A DNA stretch of 64,000 bases from contig CM037795.1 in NCBI GenBank assembly GCA_021229015.1, positions 11,584,656 through 11,648,655 of the forward strand, given 5' to 3'. The first letter of the stretch is position 1. Every line of letters starts with the position of its first letter. The stretch comes from Solen grandis (taxonomy: Eukaryota; Mollusca; Bivalvia; Adapedonta; Solenidae). Below are positions 25,106 to 35,349 of the stretch, in pieces. The position numbers and the translations under genes were made by a program. The notes beneath the pieces were generated by a model. The model searched no databases and was not told the DNA's origin. It was given only the letters and a program-made list of their open reading frames with translations.

Positions 25106-26077
25106 AAAAATATAACTGGAGGTGGTACCATGCCACATGTCTACTGCAAACTATCGTAGGTATGGCAACACTATATTTAGTCTCATTAATGCAAAGTCCA
25201 GAAATGACTGAAATACTGTTTGCTGGATTTTAAGCCACCACATAAAAAAATAAACACTTTACTCTCAAACCAAGCTTCTAATTTGTCACATGAATGGCGC
25301 CCTATTATCATAGCCATGATTGAGTAAACATCTTAAATGACCTGAAATGACATGAAAAGGAAGAAAATTGATTGAATGGGTGGCCAGAGACTGGGGTTTC
25401 TTTTAAAAAAAATTTCGCTACGTCAAATCAACATTGGCACATAGAAATTGTCACAAATTTCACTTTCTGTGTTCTACAGAAATATTCCAATATCGAAAAC
25501 GTGAGCTCATACTGCAATAAAATAATGTTGGACTAAGGATTAATATTACGAAAGCCAAATGGTGCTCCTTTAAAGTACAATAAAACAAAATATACATAAT
25601 ATACATAATATATATTTCTTGTAATATCAAGATATAATTTCGTAATTACGAGATTATCACCTCATTTTTAAGAGATAATATCTTGTTTTAAAAAGAGATG
25701 AGGGTTCTTTTTAAATTTCTTTCAACGATTCGTCGTAGGCGTAGAAAACTCTTAATAATTACGATAAATTAAACTCCCATACACCTTATATATATTATTG
25801 GTTTTTTTATTATTTCAGCAATTTAACTTATTATATCACTGTCTATCTATGGTTATATCATGTCATTCAATTTAATCATAAAAATGATATTTTAGATATA
25901 AAAAAAATTGTTTAAGCATCGCCACATCATCAATCAGCCTTTTTTTCTAAACATCGGAGATTCGGATAAACTCTGTTCGCGTGAATTCATTACTAATTTA
26001 AATAAATGATCACTGCACAGTTTCACAAGTTAACAGTGTCAGTTGCCGTCTGTCTTTTTGACTATTCCAACGTAATA
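25106..26077. other. Gene-free spacer upstream of copy C
   Basis: AT-rich sequence without recognisable domain or repeat. The promoter of copy C, if any, would be here, but no TATA box is evident at a convincing place. Confidence 0.35.
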
Positions 26078-29000
26078 ATGTTAAATCTACGTAGTAGCCG
26101 CGTTCAGTCTATCTATTTGGGCTGTTGACGCCAGGTTAAGGGAGATGGCACTTCGAGATCGCCCTCGTCCCGCCGCTATCCGAACTTTAGAACACAATGG
26201 TTTCTCCGGTGCAGCTCTCGTCAGCTGTAGCTTGCGGAGGGTGTGTCTGACCACTACAAGATATATGTCATTCCTCTACAACAACACAGGTAAGCCTTTC
26301 TGCATGTGTTAAAATTACAGCATTTGCCTTGGTCTCAAACGAACAATTTTCCAAATAGCTTTTATAATTTAATCATATTTTATTGCCGTCTATACAATAT
26401 TTTTAAAACATTGAAAATATGTTCAAAATAAACTAAAGCGTTTGACTGCAAATTATTTTGTTCTACAACAAAACTTATAAAAATGGTAATACTCACCGTT
26501 TGAAAAAGTGAATTACCATTTTTAATTCATTGATATTTCCCTATATTCCAGCGTAAAGCTTTTATTTTAAATAACTTGTTTAACTATACCCACAGAAGCA
26601 GAGATGGAACGGATAAAATAAAGAGAAAAATAGCCCCGGTTATCCGAACAATGCGATTTTTCGAGTAATACACTCTTCTCGTCAGTCACAGATTTTCACG
26701 ACTCTTTTGTATCATCGTTTATCACTCTCAAAAAAATAAAAATAATAATCATATCACTTACGAGTAAATAAAAATCGCACGAGCCTCGTTAGAGTTGCGA
26801 TTTCTTTGCAACGTATTTGCGATTTCATGATTTAGCAATCGCACGAGCCCTGTATGTTATGTGATCACACACAAAGTAACTGAAAGCTCGTAAGGATTTT
26901 GCAAATGTCTAGAGGCATTTAAATCGTACGATTTCAATCATTCCTACGATATAATGTGGGAAAATCATCCGACAACACGTTGAAACAATTATATTGTTAC
27001 TTCAACGTTTCGTCTAACGCCTTCATCAGGATAATAATGTATTTTAAACATAAACAAAGGAAACGATGTCACCATGATTAACGTAACGTCACCCCCCCCC
27101 CCTAAAAAAACAACAACAACAACAACAACAAAAAAACCCAGACGTTACGTGTACTATTTTTTCATTTCTAAGGACATCGTACGGTAATGTGACTGGGCCA
27201 TTCAGATGTTTTGTAATTAATCACTCAAGCCTTCTTGATTAGATTAACTGCGCACCCGAAGTTAACACCGTGTATTATTCTGCTATTATATCTCTCAAAA
27301 CGAAACGCTATTTCCTAATTTACTTTATTGACACTAACGTCATGGCAACGTTGTTACTACTTACTACGTTGTCACTAACATAGTCATACGTCGATGACTT
27401 AACGTTATGTGATTGATAGATGCCGTTTTTGTTTTACACATTATACATGTATAAGTATTTAACTAAATTTCAGACAAAATGTGCCGTCTCTTCAACGTTA
27501 CACTGACGCCGGCGTTTTCCATTGCTAACCTAACGTACTACATCACTTTGGGAACATTAGGTAAGCTCTAAATTAAACTTTCGGATTATTTTTATATTGA
27601 ATTTAACTAAATATGTTGTTTTTTTCTGATTTTCCTTTGGAATTTGTATTATTGACATTCTTCCCTTAGCAGTATATTTACTCGGTACAATCGGTTACAG
27701 GAAAGAAGAAATAATGGTCATTTCCGAAGCTAGCATAGGGACAAAATATTTGTCATTTCCGACAGCTGACATGTAGACAAAATATTGGTCATTTCCGACA
27801 GCTGACATATAGGCAATATATTGGTCCTTTTCGTCAGTTGACATGTGGTGAAAATATTGGTCATTTCCGACAGTTGACTTATAGACAATATTGTTCCTTT
27901 TCGTCATTTGACGTGTGGTGAAAATTTTGGACATTTCCGACAGTTGACTTATAGATAATATTGTTCCTTTTCGTCAGTTGACGTGTGTTGAAAATACTGG
28001 TCATTTCCGTCGACAAAATATCGATAATCTCCAACAGCTGACATATGTACTAAATATTGGCAATTTCCGACATCTAACATATATTGGTCGTTCCTATTAT
28101 CTGGACATCTGGTCGTATCACTTGTCACTTCTATCAGATGACAGATGGGCAGCTTCATAGTCGTTTCCGTCTTAAGATATATGGACAAATCAATGTATTT
28201 TTTTTGGTAAGCATTTGGCCAAAATATATACGGAGACATAATCGACTGGTCCCTATGGCCGAGTTAAAGCATCTGCCTAGTTTCAAGGATATCAATGTCG
28301 TTAAAATGGTACTGGCATAATTATCTCCCTTGTTCTTGGCGCTCAACAAATATGGGTAGTACCAAAACTCTTTGGCCTATTGCCAGGATAGTGTTACTTA
28401 GTGTGGTATCATGCCACATATCTACAACTTGATATTGCAGTTAGGTAGCACTTCGTCTGTTTCATGTAGACAAAAGTCAATTAAGTATCTGGAACGCATT
28501 CGATGGGATGTTGTACAATTATAAAATTATGCAAACAAACAGAAATCTTTAACAATTTCCTCGATTTTTTTTTACCTGATGCGAAAATATAGATTAGCTG
28601 ATATGATAATTATACAACATATTATATTAATTAAGATATTTTTCTACGCCCTTTCCCTACGCTCAGTTCCCTGCATTTATGAGCCAATGAGCAGCTACAA
28701 GGGATTCCTGGTCATAACGGAAACAGGCAAGGAATGCCGAGTGTGGACCGACACTCCAGCGAATATAAAGATGAGAATTTTCCAGACGGCTCCCGCTATA
28801 TGGCGAATAATTTCTGTCGGGACCCCACACTACTGGACGCCAAGCCTTGGTGTTTCGTCGGGAGTTCACCATCTACTGACTGGGAATACTGTTCCCCGCG
28901 TCTTTGTAAGTTGATCTATCCATGTAGCCCATACGAATATTCTCTTGCAATTATCTGCAAATATATTTGCTTGTTTAGATAAGCACATGTACAAAGCAGC

Positions 29001-29416
29001 CAGTCGTATAAAGAAGTTAGCTTTAAGCCAAAATAAAAAGTATGATACAACATTTAATTGTTTATTTTCGCGGTAATCTAATATTCACTATTTTTGCTTA
29101 TGATCCAGATTCGTGAAAAAATAAATAAATACGTCAATATTTCCTTTCTCTTTTGTTATAATTTTGCTGTTCTGTTCTTCATTTCTTAGGCTGTGCCTCT
29201 GGGGTCTATGTTGGAAAAGTAGGAAGAACTAAGACGGGCATCCTGTGTCAACGCTGGGATACAAACACCCCTCACGACAGTCCCCATGGTTACCACCCGT
29301 TCCCTTATAAGGACAAGGCGGTTAACGAGAATTTCTGTCGAGCGATTTTGACAGACTACACATGGTGCTACACCATGGACCCTGAAGTTCGCTGGGAGAA
29401 GTGTGACATTCCGTGA
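26078..29416 (+). pseudogene. PAN-kringle-kringle gene, copy C, inactivated
   Basis: Exon remnants are about 26078-26289, 27474-27560, 28667-28905 and 29190-29416, with splice sites still GT/AG. Exon 1 has a one-base insertion soon after the ATG giving TGA at 26126, another insertion near 26145, an in-register TAG at 26188 and a compensating deletion near 26243. Exon 2 is intact (DKMCRLFNVTLTP). Exon 3 is 239 nt instead of 240: one base is missing near 28760, between the second and third kringle cysteines. Exon 4 encodes kringle 2 well (CQRWD, NFCR, WCYT, RWEKC) but a TGA at 29414-29416 falls one codon before the final cysteine, which would remove a kringle disulphide. Copy C is much more diverged than A is from B. 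A functional gene using other exons is possible but not visible. Confidence 0.85.
27715..28110 (+). repeat. Minisatellite in intron 2 of copy C, unit about 36 bp (72-bp pairs)
   Basis: The unit is built around GGTCATTTCCGACAGCTGAC then AT.TAGACAAAATATT, alternating with a variant around CCTTTTCGTCAGTTGAC then GTGTG.TGAAAATATT. The pairwise alternation makes a higher-order period near 72 bp. Units decay toward the right end. Minus-strand open frames of up to 96 aa are translations of this repeat. Confidence 0.8.
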
Positions 29417-29465
29417 TGTTGAAGAATAATCTTTGATGCCACAGCTGCGGTGTCGCTCTGAACAT

Positions 29466-29471
29466 AATAAA
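29466..29471 (+). promoter_or_regulatory. Poly(A) signal of copy C
   Basis: AATAAA about 50 bases after the last codon of the pseudogene. It is probably a relic. Confidence 0.5.
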
Positions 29472-29479
29472 ACCCAAGT

Positions 29480-30190
29480 CATCGGTCATCAAATAAGATA
29501 TTTCGAGTGTTTGAAAAAATACACACAAAAAAAATGACGCAAATTTCGAGGAGCGTTTATTTTTTCAGGTCACTTTTTATCTTTCTTCCACTGAACTTAC
29601 AATGTTTGTAAAAGGAAACAAATCTATCTGAAAATTAATGCAATATATAACAAGAAATATCTCTAAAAAAAGATATTCGGCGTAGCTAAATAATTGTCAT
29701 TTGTAACAGGTAAAACATATTAAAACTATTATAAATTTGGAAACGTTAGCAACAATATATATATACCAAGATTATAGGAGGTATTGTGAAGACTATATAA
29801 AAAACGGATTTAAGTTACAAACTAAAAGAAAAAGCTTATCTACCAACCTTCATTCAATATGATGTACTTGCTAATCTTTTTAAGTTAAAATAATTCGTAT
29901 GTTACCAAAGGAAACCGAAAGATCATAAATCGCGTATTTCCGATCATTGTCTCCAGATCCACACAATAAGCTGCATGGCTCCTCCGCAGTAGTTACCTCC
30001 CCTGAAGGCCGAGTCCACTTTTACAAATTAGGGGAAATTGTGGTCTAAAAAAAGACATACGCTTGCTTCTTATTTAGTTGTTTTAAATCATATTGCCGAA
30101 GCAGCATTCCTGAATTGATAAGGAAGTGTTAAATTTCCGTTGTAATAATATATGTAAAACTGATATGCCGTGTCATAAACGGAAATAATT
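29480..30190. other. Gene-free stretch downstream of copy C
   Basis: Only a short segment at 29990-30008 (CTCCGCAGTAGTTACCTCCCC) resembles the end of the MITE found in the kringle introns; no partner end was found. Nothing else is recognised. Confidence 0.4.
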
Positions 30191-30813
30191 CTTAGTGTTT
30201 GAAATTATATTTTGTCCAATGAGATCATTCCATTTTTCAAATTTTTGTCTCCATTTAATTCATTTAATCGGCATAAACTTGTCACTAAGCACTATTCCGT
30301 TAAATCAGCTGATCAGTTTAAACCAGCTTCAAGCACCTCCAGTGCGCATGTGCGGCAAGGTGTGTCGAAAGGCGGAGCTTTATGTTTTAAACAATATCAC
30401 GCATGTGTAACGTGTTACAGGGATTTTTGATGGGGACGCATGAAAATCGATATAAAAGAAAAGCACCATAGTGAACCAGTCCGCTCACAGAGCCGGGCAA
30501 TTAAACCCTAATTAAACAAGATACCATAGTGAACAATTAAGCAATCTGATTTATCCAAAATAACAAAAGAACTCTACCCTTCTACTTTGCTTAGTTTGGA
30601 CATATTTTATTGCCGTGTAACCCTGGTTCAGTTTACTGTTTATGTGCTCACTATATAATTACCTGTGGCTTGTGGCAGCCCTGAATCTTACTCATACTAA
30701 CAACAACTCATGCATTCCATTGACCATTTCATTGTTTTGATGTGTATGTGTGGGGTGATAAACCTGTTCTGTGAGTGAGTGGTCACTTAATTCTAATAAT
30801 GAATCTCTCCCAG
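30191..30813 (+). repeat. 623-bp repeat, first copy
   Basis: It matches 31944-32566 over exactly 623 bp; I found about five substitutions. It includes the first 198 bp of the LTR that starts at 30616. Matching 71-72 aa open frames in both copies are short, lack known motifs and probably do not encode protein. Confidence 0.9.
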
Positions 30814-31190
30814 CATTCCCTCTTCCTTCCTTCCCATGATTCCTGACTCCTATATAAACCCACCCAGTCCTTTGCACGAGCACTTTTTAAGAAGTCAGGG
30901 CGTTGTCTCCTTATATGAGGATTTGTCAGCCATTTAAAAGAATTGATTGTCATCACTATTTTACCAACCTGGTAAGAGCTTTATTTATATGTGTATTGTA
31001 TGTTTAAGATGTAGATTTGTATTGTGGATTGACTGGAATTGATTATTTTGGATTGTTTGTATAATTATGTACCTAACAAATTGTTTTATACATTCCAGGC
31101 TCTCTCTTTCTGTCTCTTGTTTCATTCTGCACTGTGGGTCAATAAACATATTGAAGACGAACTTTAATTGTGCCCTATCCTTGGGTTACA
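30616..31190 (+). mobile_element. Solo LTR of a retrotransposon
   Basis: It begins TGTAACCC and ends GGGTTACA, a perfect 8-bp terminal inversion of the TG..CA type. It is flanked by GCCG at 30612-30615 and again at 31191-31194. TATATAAA at 30851 and AATAAA at 31141 are placed like LTR promoter and poly(A) signal. No gag/pol lies on either side, so it is a solo LTR, most likely left by recombination between two LTRs. The 4-bp duplication would suit a Gypsy-type element, but the clade cannot be told from an LTR alone. Confidence 0.85.
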
Positions 31191-31194
31191 GCCG

Positions 31195-31808
31195 TATATA
31201 ATGATGATACAACATTGCAGATTTCAGAAAATAAGCAAAAGGGTCTGACCAAAAGTTCTAACAACATTAGTATCGGCCATCTCCTTAAAAGTATTTGTAT
31301 AATTTCAATGTCTACATATGCTAAAAAAGAATTAATAGATATCTATTAAACTTTTAAAAAAAAAAAGTACTGGTGTTATAAATGAAAAAAAAAGATACAT
31401 TTTACGAGATGAGATGTGTAATGATATGAATGAAGAGATAAAAAAAAATCTAATTGAAAAATATAAATAAATAATGAGAAGAGAAGAAAAGTAGGCTAAC
31501 AAACAAAGGTTGCTAAAACGGGGAAAAATAATGTCCAATTGCAAAACACAAAATAACAAACATATATATATGTGCATATATATGAACCTTTTTAAACAGT
31601 ATGATGATATATCTTTCACCACTTTTTTGCCGAAGAGATCAAAGTCGGGGTCCGTTTTAATGCTCATTTTTTCAGCCTTCCCGAGCGTAGCTCTACGTAC
31701 ACAGCTAGAGCAACGCATTGACCTTTGACATCTTGTTACATGTCACGCCGGGAACAGGTGGATAGGGCGGAGTCTCAAAAATCGCACAGAGAGCGAAATT
31801 TAATTAAT
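31195..31808. other. Gene-free stretch between solo LTR and palindromic element
   Basis: A/T-rich sequence with A runs. Frames on both strands are low in complexity and show no domain. Confidence 0.4.
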
Positions 31809-31810
31809 TG

Positions 31811-31968
31811 CAAAACATAATTTCAAACACTAAGTAGGTTAGTTTTATTTAGTAAGCATTAATTCCATTAAATCGGTCGCGCGGCTGTGCCGCGCCAGAC
31901 CGATTTATTTTCATTAATGCTTACTAAAAAAAACTAACCTATACTTAGTGTTTGAAATTATATTTTGT
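31811..31968. repeat. Near-perfect palindrome of about 158 bp
   Basis: The left arm runs CAAAACATAATTTCAAACAC, then TAAGTAGGTTAGTTTT, AGTAAGCATTAAT and TTAAATCGGTC. The right arm is its inverse, ending CTTAGTGTTTGAAATTATATTTTG. The centre is near 31888 in a short GC-rich loop. The last 25 bases of the right arm are the first bases of the 623-bp repeat. Confidence 0.85.
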
Positions 31969-32634
31969 CCAATGAGATCATTACATTTTTCAAATTTTTG
32001 TCTCCATTTAATTCATTTAATCGGCATAAACTTGTCACTAAACACTATTCCGTTAAATCAGCTGATCGGTTTAAACCAGCTTCAAGCACCTCCAGTGCGC
32101 ATGTGCGGCAAGGTGTGTCGAAAGGCGGAGCTTTATGTTTTAAACAATATCACGCATGTGTAACGTGTTACAGGGATTTTTGATGGGGACGCATGAAAAT
32201 CGATATAAAAGAAAAGCACCATAGTGAACCAGTCCGCTCACAGAGCCGGGCAATTAAACCCTAATTAAACAAGATACCATAGTGAACAATTAAGCAATCT
32301 GATTTATCCAAAATAACAAAAGAACTCTACCCTTCTACTTTGTTTAGTTTGGACATATTTTATTGCCGTGTAACCCTGGTTCAGTTTACTGTTTATGTGC
32401 TCACTATATAATTACCTGTGGCTTGTGGCAGCCCTGAATCTTACTCATACTAACAACAACTCATGCATTCCATTGACCATTTCATTGTTTTGATGTGTAT
32501 GTGTGGGGTGATAAACCTGTTCTGTGAGTGAGTGGTCACTTAATTCTAATAATAAATCTCTCCCAGCTGCGCCGCGCCAGACCGATTTAATTTCATTAAT
32601 GCTTACTAAAAAAAAACTAACCTATACTTAAATG
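31831..32634. mobile_element. Putative TIR element carrying the second 623-bp copy
   Basis: The left end (31831 on, TAAGTAGGTTAGTTTT) is inverted at the right end (to 32634, ending AAAACTAACCTATACTTA), about 55-65 bp of terminal inverted repeat including TAGTAAGCATTAAT and AAATCGGTC. A further copy of the arm sits at 31889-31943. Between them lies the 623-bp segment. This looks like a non-autonomous element that acquired a nearby segment. Target-site duplications were not resolved. Confidence 0.6.
31944..32566 (+). repeat. 623-bp repeat, second copy
   Basis: It contains the LTR start TGTAACCC at 32369 and stops 198 bp into the LTR, where CTGCGCCGCGCC of the inverted-repeat arm begins. The copy therefore arose after the LTR insertion. 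Confidence 0.9.
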
Positions 32635-33425
32635 CTGGCCTTTCACTGCAAATTCAAATTTCACTGCAAAAAAAAATGGACCAGTTCATCATGTGACAAG
32701 CTTAATTTCAGATTCCATTCATGACATTCGCAAATCGCTTTTTTAACCTGCCTTACACTGTCAATCGACCCAGCAGCAGTTGTCTGATTATTTTGACGGT
32801 TGCAATTTTATCCACTACACTTCACGATGTCGATATTTTACTAATACATAAGAAAATCTATTGCTGGTTTTAACGCCTTTTGCAGTTTTTTCAGTCATTT
32901 TGGGATTTCTGTCTACATGAGACACATATTGTGCTGCCTTACTGCGGCATGTTACTACACCAAGTCACATTTTTCTGACACGGGGCGAGGCATAACTGTC
33001 CAGTGGTACTGCGTAATAGCACAGTAGAGATATACAAGTTCCTTTTTAACAATTCATTTTCAATTCAATATATTTTGTGCATTTTGAGCCCCCAGTCCAT
33101 AAAACAACATAATTATGAAAATAACATATAAATGTAGTTTTTGTGCCACTGTGTCTCTGAACATTGTACCAAATGAAGAGGTAAGTTGTACTAATTTCCT
33201 CACATTTAAGATATCTAGTAAGTATTATCATTGGTAAAATAATGCAAAACATATTTTATCTTCCCGTGATACATTCTGATGTATTCCTAATCCCTATGTT
33301 AAACTTCCTTGCCCTAAAATGAGTATCAATGTCTAGGTTGTTTGCACGTGCTAACAATGATTTAAAATTTGTGTATGTATCACAACGCGAGACGTATATA
33401 TATATCATGTCATACAACGACTTCG
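32635..33425. other. Gene-free stretch with one diverged repeat
   Basis: About 32870-33000 is a diverged copy of the repeat body seen at 9650-9800 (CAGTCATTTTGGGATTTCTG, then GACACGGGGCGAGG). The rest shows nothing recognisable. Confidence 0.45.
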
Positions 33426-33429
33426 GCTT

Positions 33430-33510
33430 GCCGCGGTCGGGGATAGAACCATAGAACTCAGGATTACGAGAAGATAATCGAACAACTCGCCCACCGGAAC
33501 CGGAAGAACA
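33430..33510 (-). repeat. tRNA-derived SINE head or tRNA relic
   Basis: On the minus strand GGTGGGCGAGTTG (A box) and GGTTCTATCCC (B box) are spaced like a class II tRNA with a long variable arm. Flanking stems do not pair well. A 24-27 base T run at 33561-33587 lies nearby. Confidence 0.45.
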
Positions 33511-33800
33511 GTGTTTACAGGTCTTTTGCTTGTACATAGGGGGATCTGTACCCGTATTAGGTTTTTTTTTTTTTTTTTTTTTTTTTTAAACAACATACTT
33601 GCAGCATTTCAGACAAAAGACTAGACAAGATTATAACTGGACATGATACAATTTAGATATGTAGTGTCACACAAACTATCAGGGTACAAAATGCCTCAAT
33701 ATCGTTCATGTTAAAGTTGTCTTATCAAATCTGTTTTATGACATACTGCATAAATGTCTTTAATTGCAGATGCTATTCAACATTATAGATATAATGCAAT

Positions 33801-33900
33801 NNNNNNNNNNNNNNNNNNNNNNNNNNNNNNNNNNNNNNNNNNNNNNNNNNNNNNNNNNNNNNNNNNNNNNNNNNNNNNNNNNNNNNNNNNNNNNNNNNNN
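33801..33900. other. Assembly gap (100 N)
   Basis: Exactly 100 N, the conventional placeholder for a gap of unknown size. The flanks may not be truly 100 bp apart. An open frame running through the N is an artefact. Confidence 0.99.
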
Positions 33901-34834
33901 GGATTTGACGGAAGGTCTGTGGAAAATGTCAGAAAATTGACGAAGATATGCGGAATATGTAAATCGGATATATTTTTTTGATTATTGAATGATCTTTAGT
34001 TAAAGATTATTTCTTGTTTATTTATTGGAAGTAGTGTTATTGTCAACAATTATGTACAGATTGCATTTCTTCAAAAATAAGTAATATATGTTGCATGGCT
34101 TCGCGAGATGAGCTTAATTAACATGCATACTATACATGAATGCGCGCATGCGCACGAATGCATGTGGGCGGGTTAAACAAGATCACGGGTGAAGCCACTG
34201 CAATATATGACTTGTAACATGGCCAAAATGTAGAAAGGGGGTGGTACTACGGTCTCGTGACTTTTTTTATGCAGATGATCCAAGATGTTGAGCGCTTTTG
34301 GTATCAAAGAGAAACCACGTGAAATTGACTAATCAGTGAAGGAAAGTATCCTCTTCACCAATCAAATACCTCTTTCGAAACAAACCCCCACATTTCGGTG
34401 CCTTCCGTACAGATAGACAAGTACCTTTGAATAGAGAAGGGCGTATTGAGTTGGTGCTGATAATCTGTTAAAGTTGTTAGGTTTCGCGTTTGACCATGGA
34501 TGTGTACGACAGTGCGGAAAATCTTTTCTTATCACAAGTTAACTTGTCATCGATAGACATATTCTCAAACGGTTTCTAATTCAGTGTGATCATACCAGTT
34601 TCAAGCATTTGGGAAAACATCACTAGTGATGTGCCTTTCGTGGCAGCGAACTCTGAATGTTTTGAAATCTTGCACATCTGACAAAGGAATCAGTAACACC
34701 TATGTATAGAGCACCATTTTCCGCTTCGCATGCGCTTTTTCCCATACAAAAATGATGAAAGAAAACACTTTTTTCTCCTCCGAATCGAGGCAAAACATAC
34801 AAGTTGTGACAGTGTAATATAAATGAGCTTATGT
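33901..34834. other. Gene-free stretch right of the gap
   Basis: Just after the gap the phrase CTGTGGAAAATG then AATTGACGAAGATATGCGGA matches 50058-50090, so the gap edge lies in an interspersed repeat. No gene is seen. Confidence 0.4.
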
Positions 34835-35088
34835 GTAGTGTAGTGTAATGGGGGTTTACCGTCGCTGCGATAGTATTTCAATCATATAGCGACGTCCAGC
34901 TAATTACAGGTGGAGGAAGACCCGAGTACACAGAGGTACCCGGGTAGAACCACCGACATACCGCAAGCCAGCTGAAAGGCTTCCTCACATGAAAAATCCG
35001 AAGTCCTTACCGGGTTTCGAACCCACAGCGGTGAGGGGCTGAGAAATATGTAGTCCACGACTGTAACCTCTCGGCCACGGCAGCCCCT
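34835..35088 (-). mobile_element. MetaSINE-like element with perfect target duplication
   Basis: On the minus strand: GGGGCTGCCGTGGCCGAGAG (head), TTCGAAACCCGG (B-box region), core ATGTGAGGAAGCCTTTCAGC, GGTTCTACCCGGGTACC, then TAATTAGCTGGACGTCGCTA and GCGACGGTAAACCCCC, with a CACTACACTAC tail. AATGAGCTTATGT is repeated at 34822-34834 and 35089-35101, showing insertion by retrotransposition. It is nearly complete and has internal pol III promoter boxes. Confidence 0.92.
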
Positions 35089-35261
35089 AATGAGCTTATG
35101 TACCATGTCCTATGGCTACACTGCTAATTTCTACTTCACTTTTATGCGTTTATTTTTTTTTTATCTAATTGTAGAAAAAACGTTATGATTTTTAAAAAAG
35201 GGAAAGCGGAGGAAAGAGTTCACTTGGATTCCACTCACTTGTGCCGCCATTGTAAAACCGA

Positions 35262-35345
35262 GTGTCCGCCATTACTGTGCGGTTATCTGGATAACTGTAT
35301 GGTCCGCCATTACTGTGCGGTTATCTGGATAACTGCTTGGTTTTT
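35262..35345 (+). repeat. Two-copy tandem repeat, about 38 bp
   Basis: GTCCGCCATTACTGTGCGGT followed by TATCTGGATAACTG occurs twice in direct succession. Function unknown. Confidence 0.85.
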
Positions 35346-35349
35346 CATC

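Noticed and set aside
24807..25136. Minus-strand 109-codon frame rich in Tyr/Phe/Ile
   Set aside because: Low-complexity translation of the AT-rich minisatellite.
26078..26289. Treating copy C exon 1 as a working exon
   Set aside because: From its ATG the frame stops after 16 codons, and the PAN frame contains shifts and a TAG.
27715..28110. CRISPR-like spacing of repeats
   Set aside because: Direct adjacent minisatellite units without unique spacers, in a eukaryotic intron.
27695..28239. Minus-strand open frames of 79 and 96 codons with repeated peptide VGNDQYF
   Set aside because: They are translations of the minisatellite in intron 2 of copy C; the peptide repeat follows the DNA repeat.
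30195..32183. Pairs of 71-72 codon frames conserved between the two 623-bp copies
   Set aside because: Conservation is explained by recent DNA duplication; two overlapping frames are equally conserved and neither has a motif.
33754..33981. Open frame spanning the assembly gap
   Set aside because: Its middle is 34 unknown residues from N; both flanks lack any motif.
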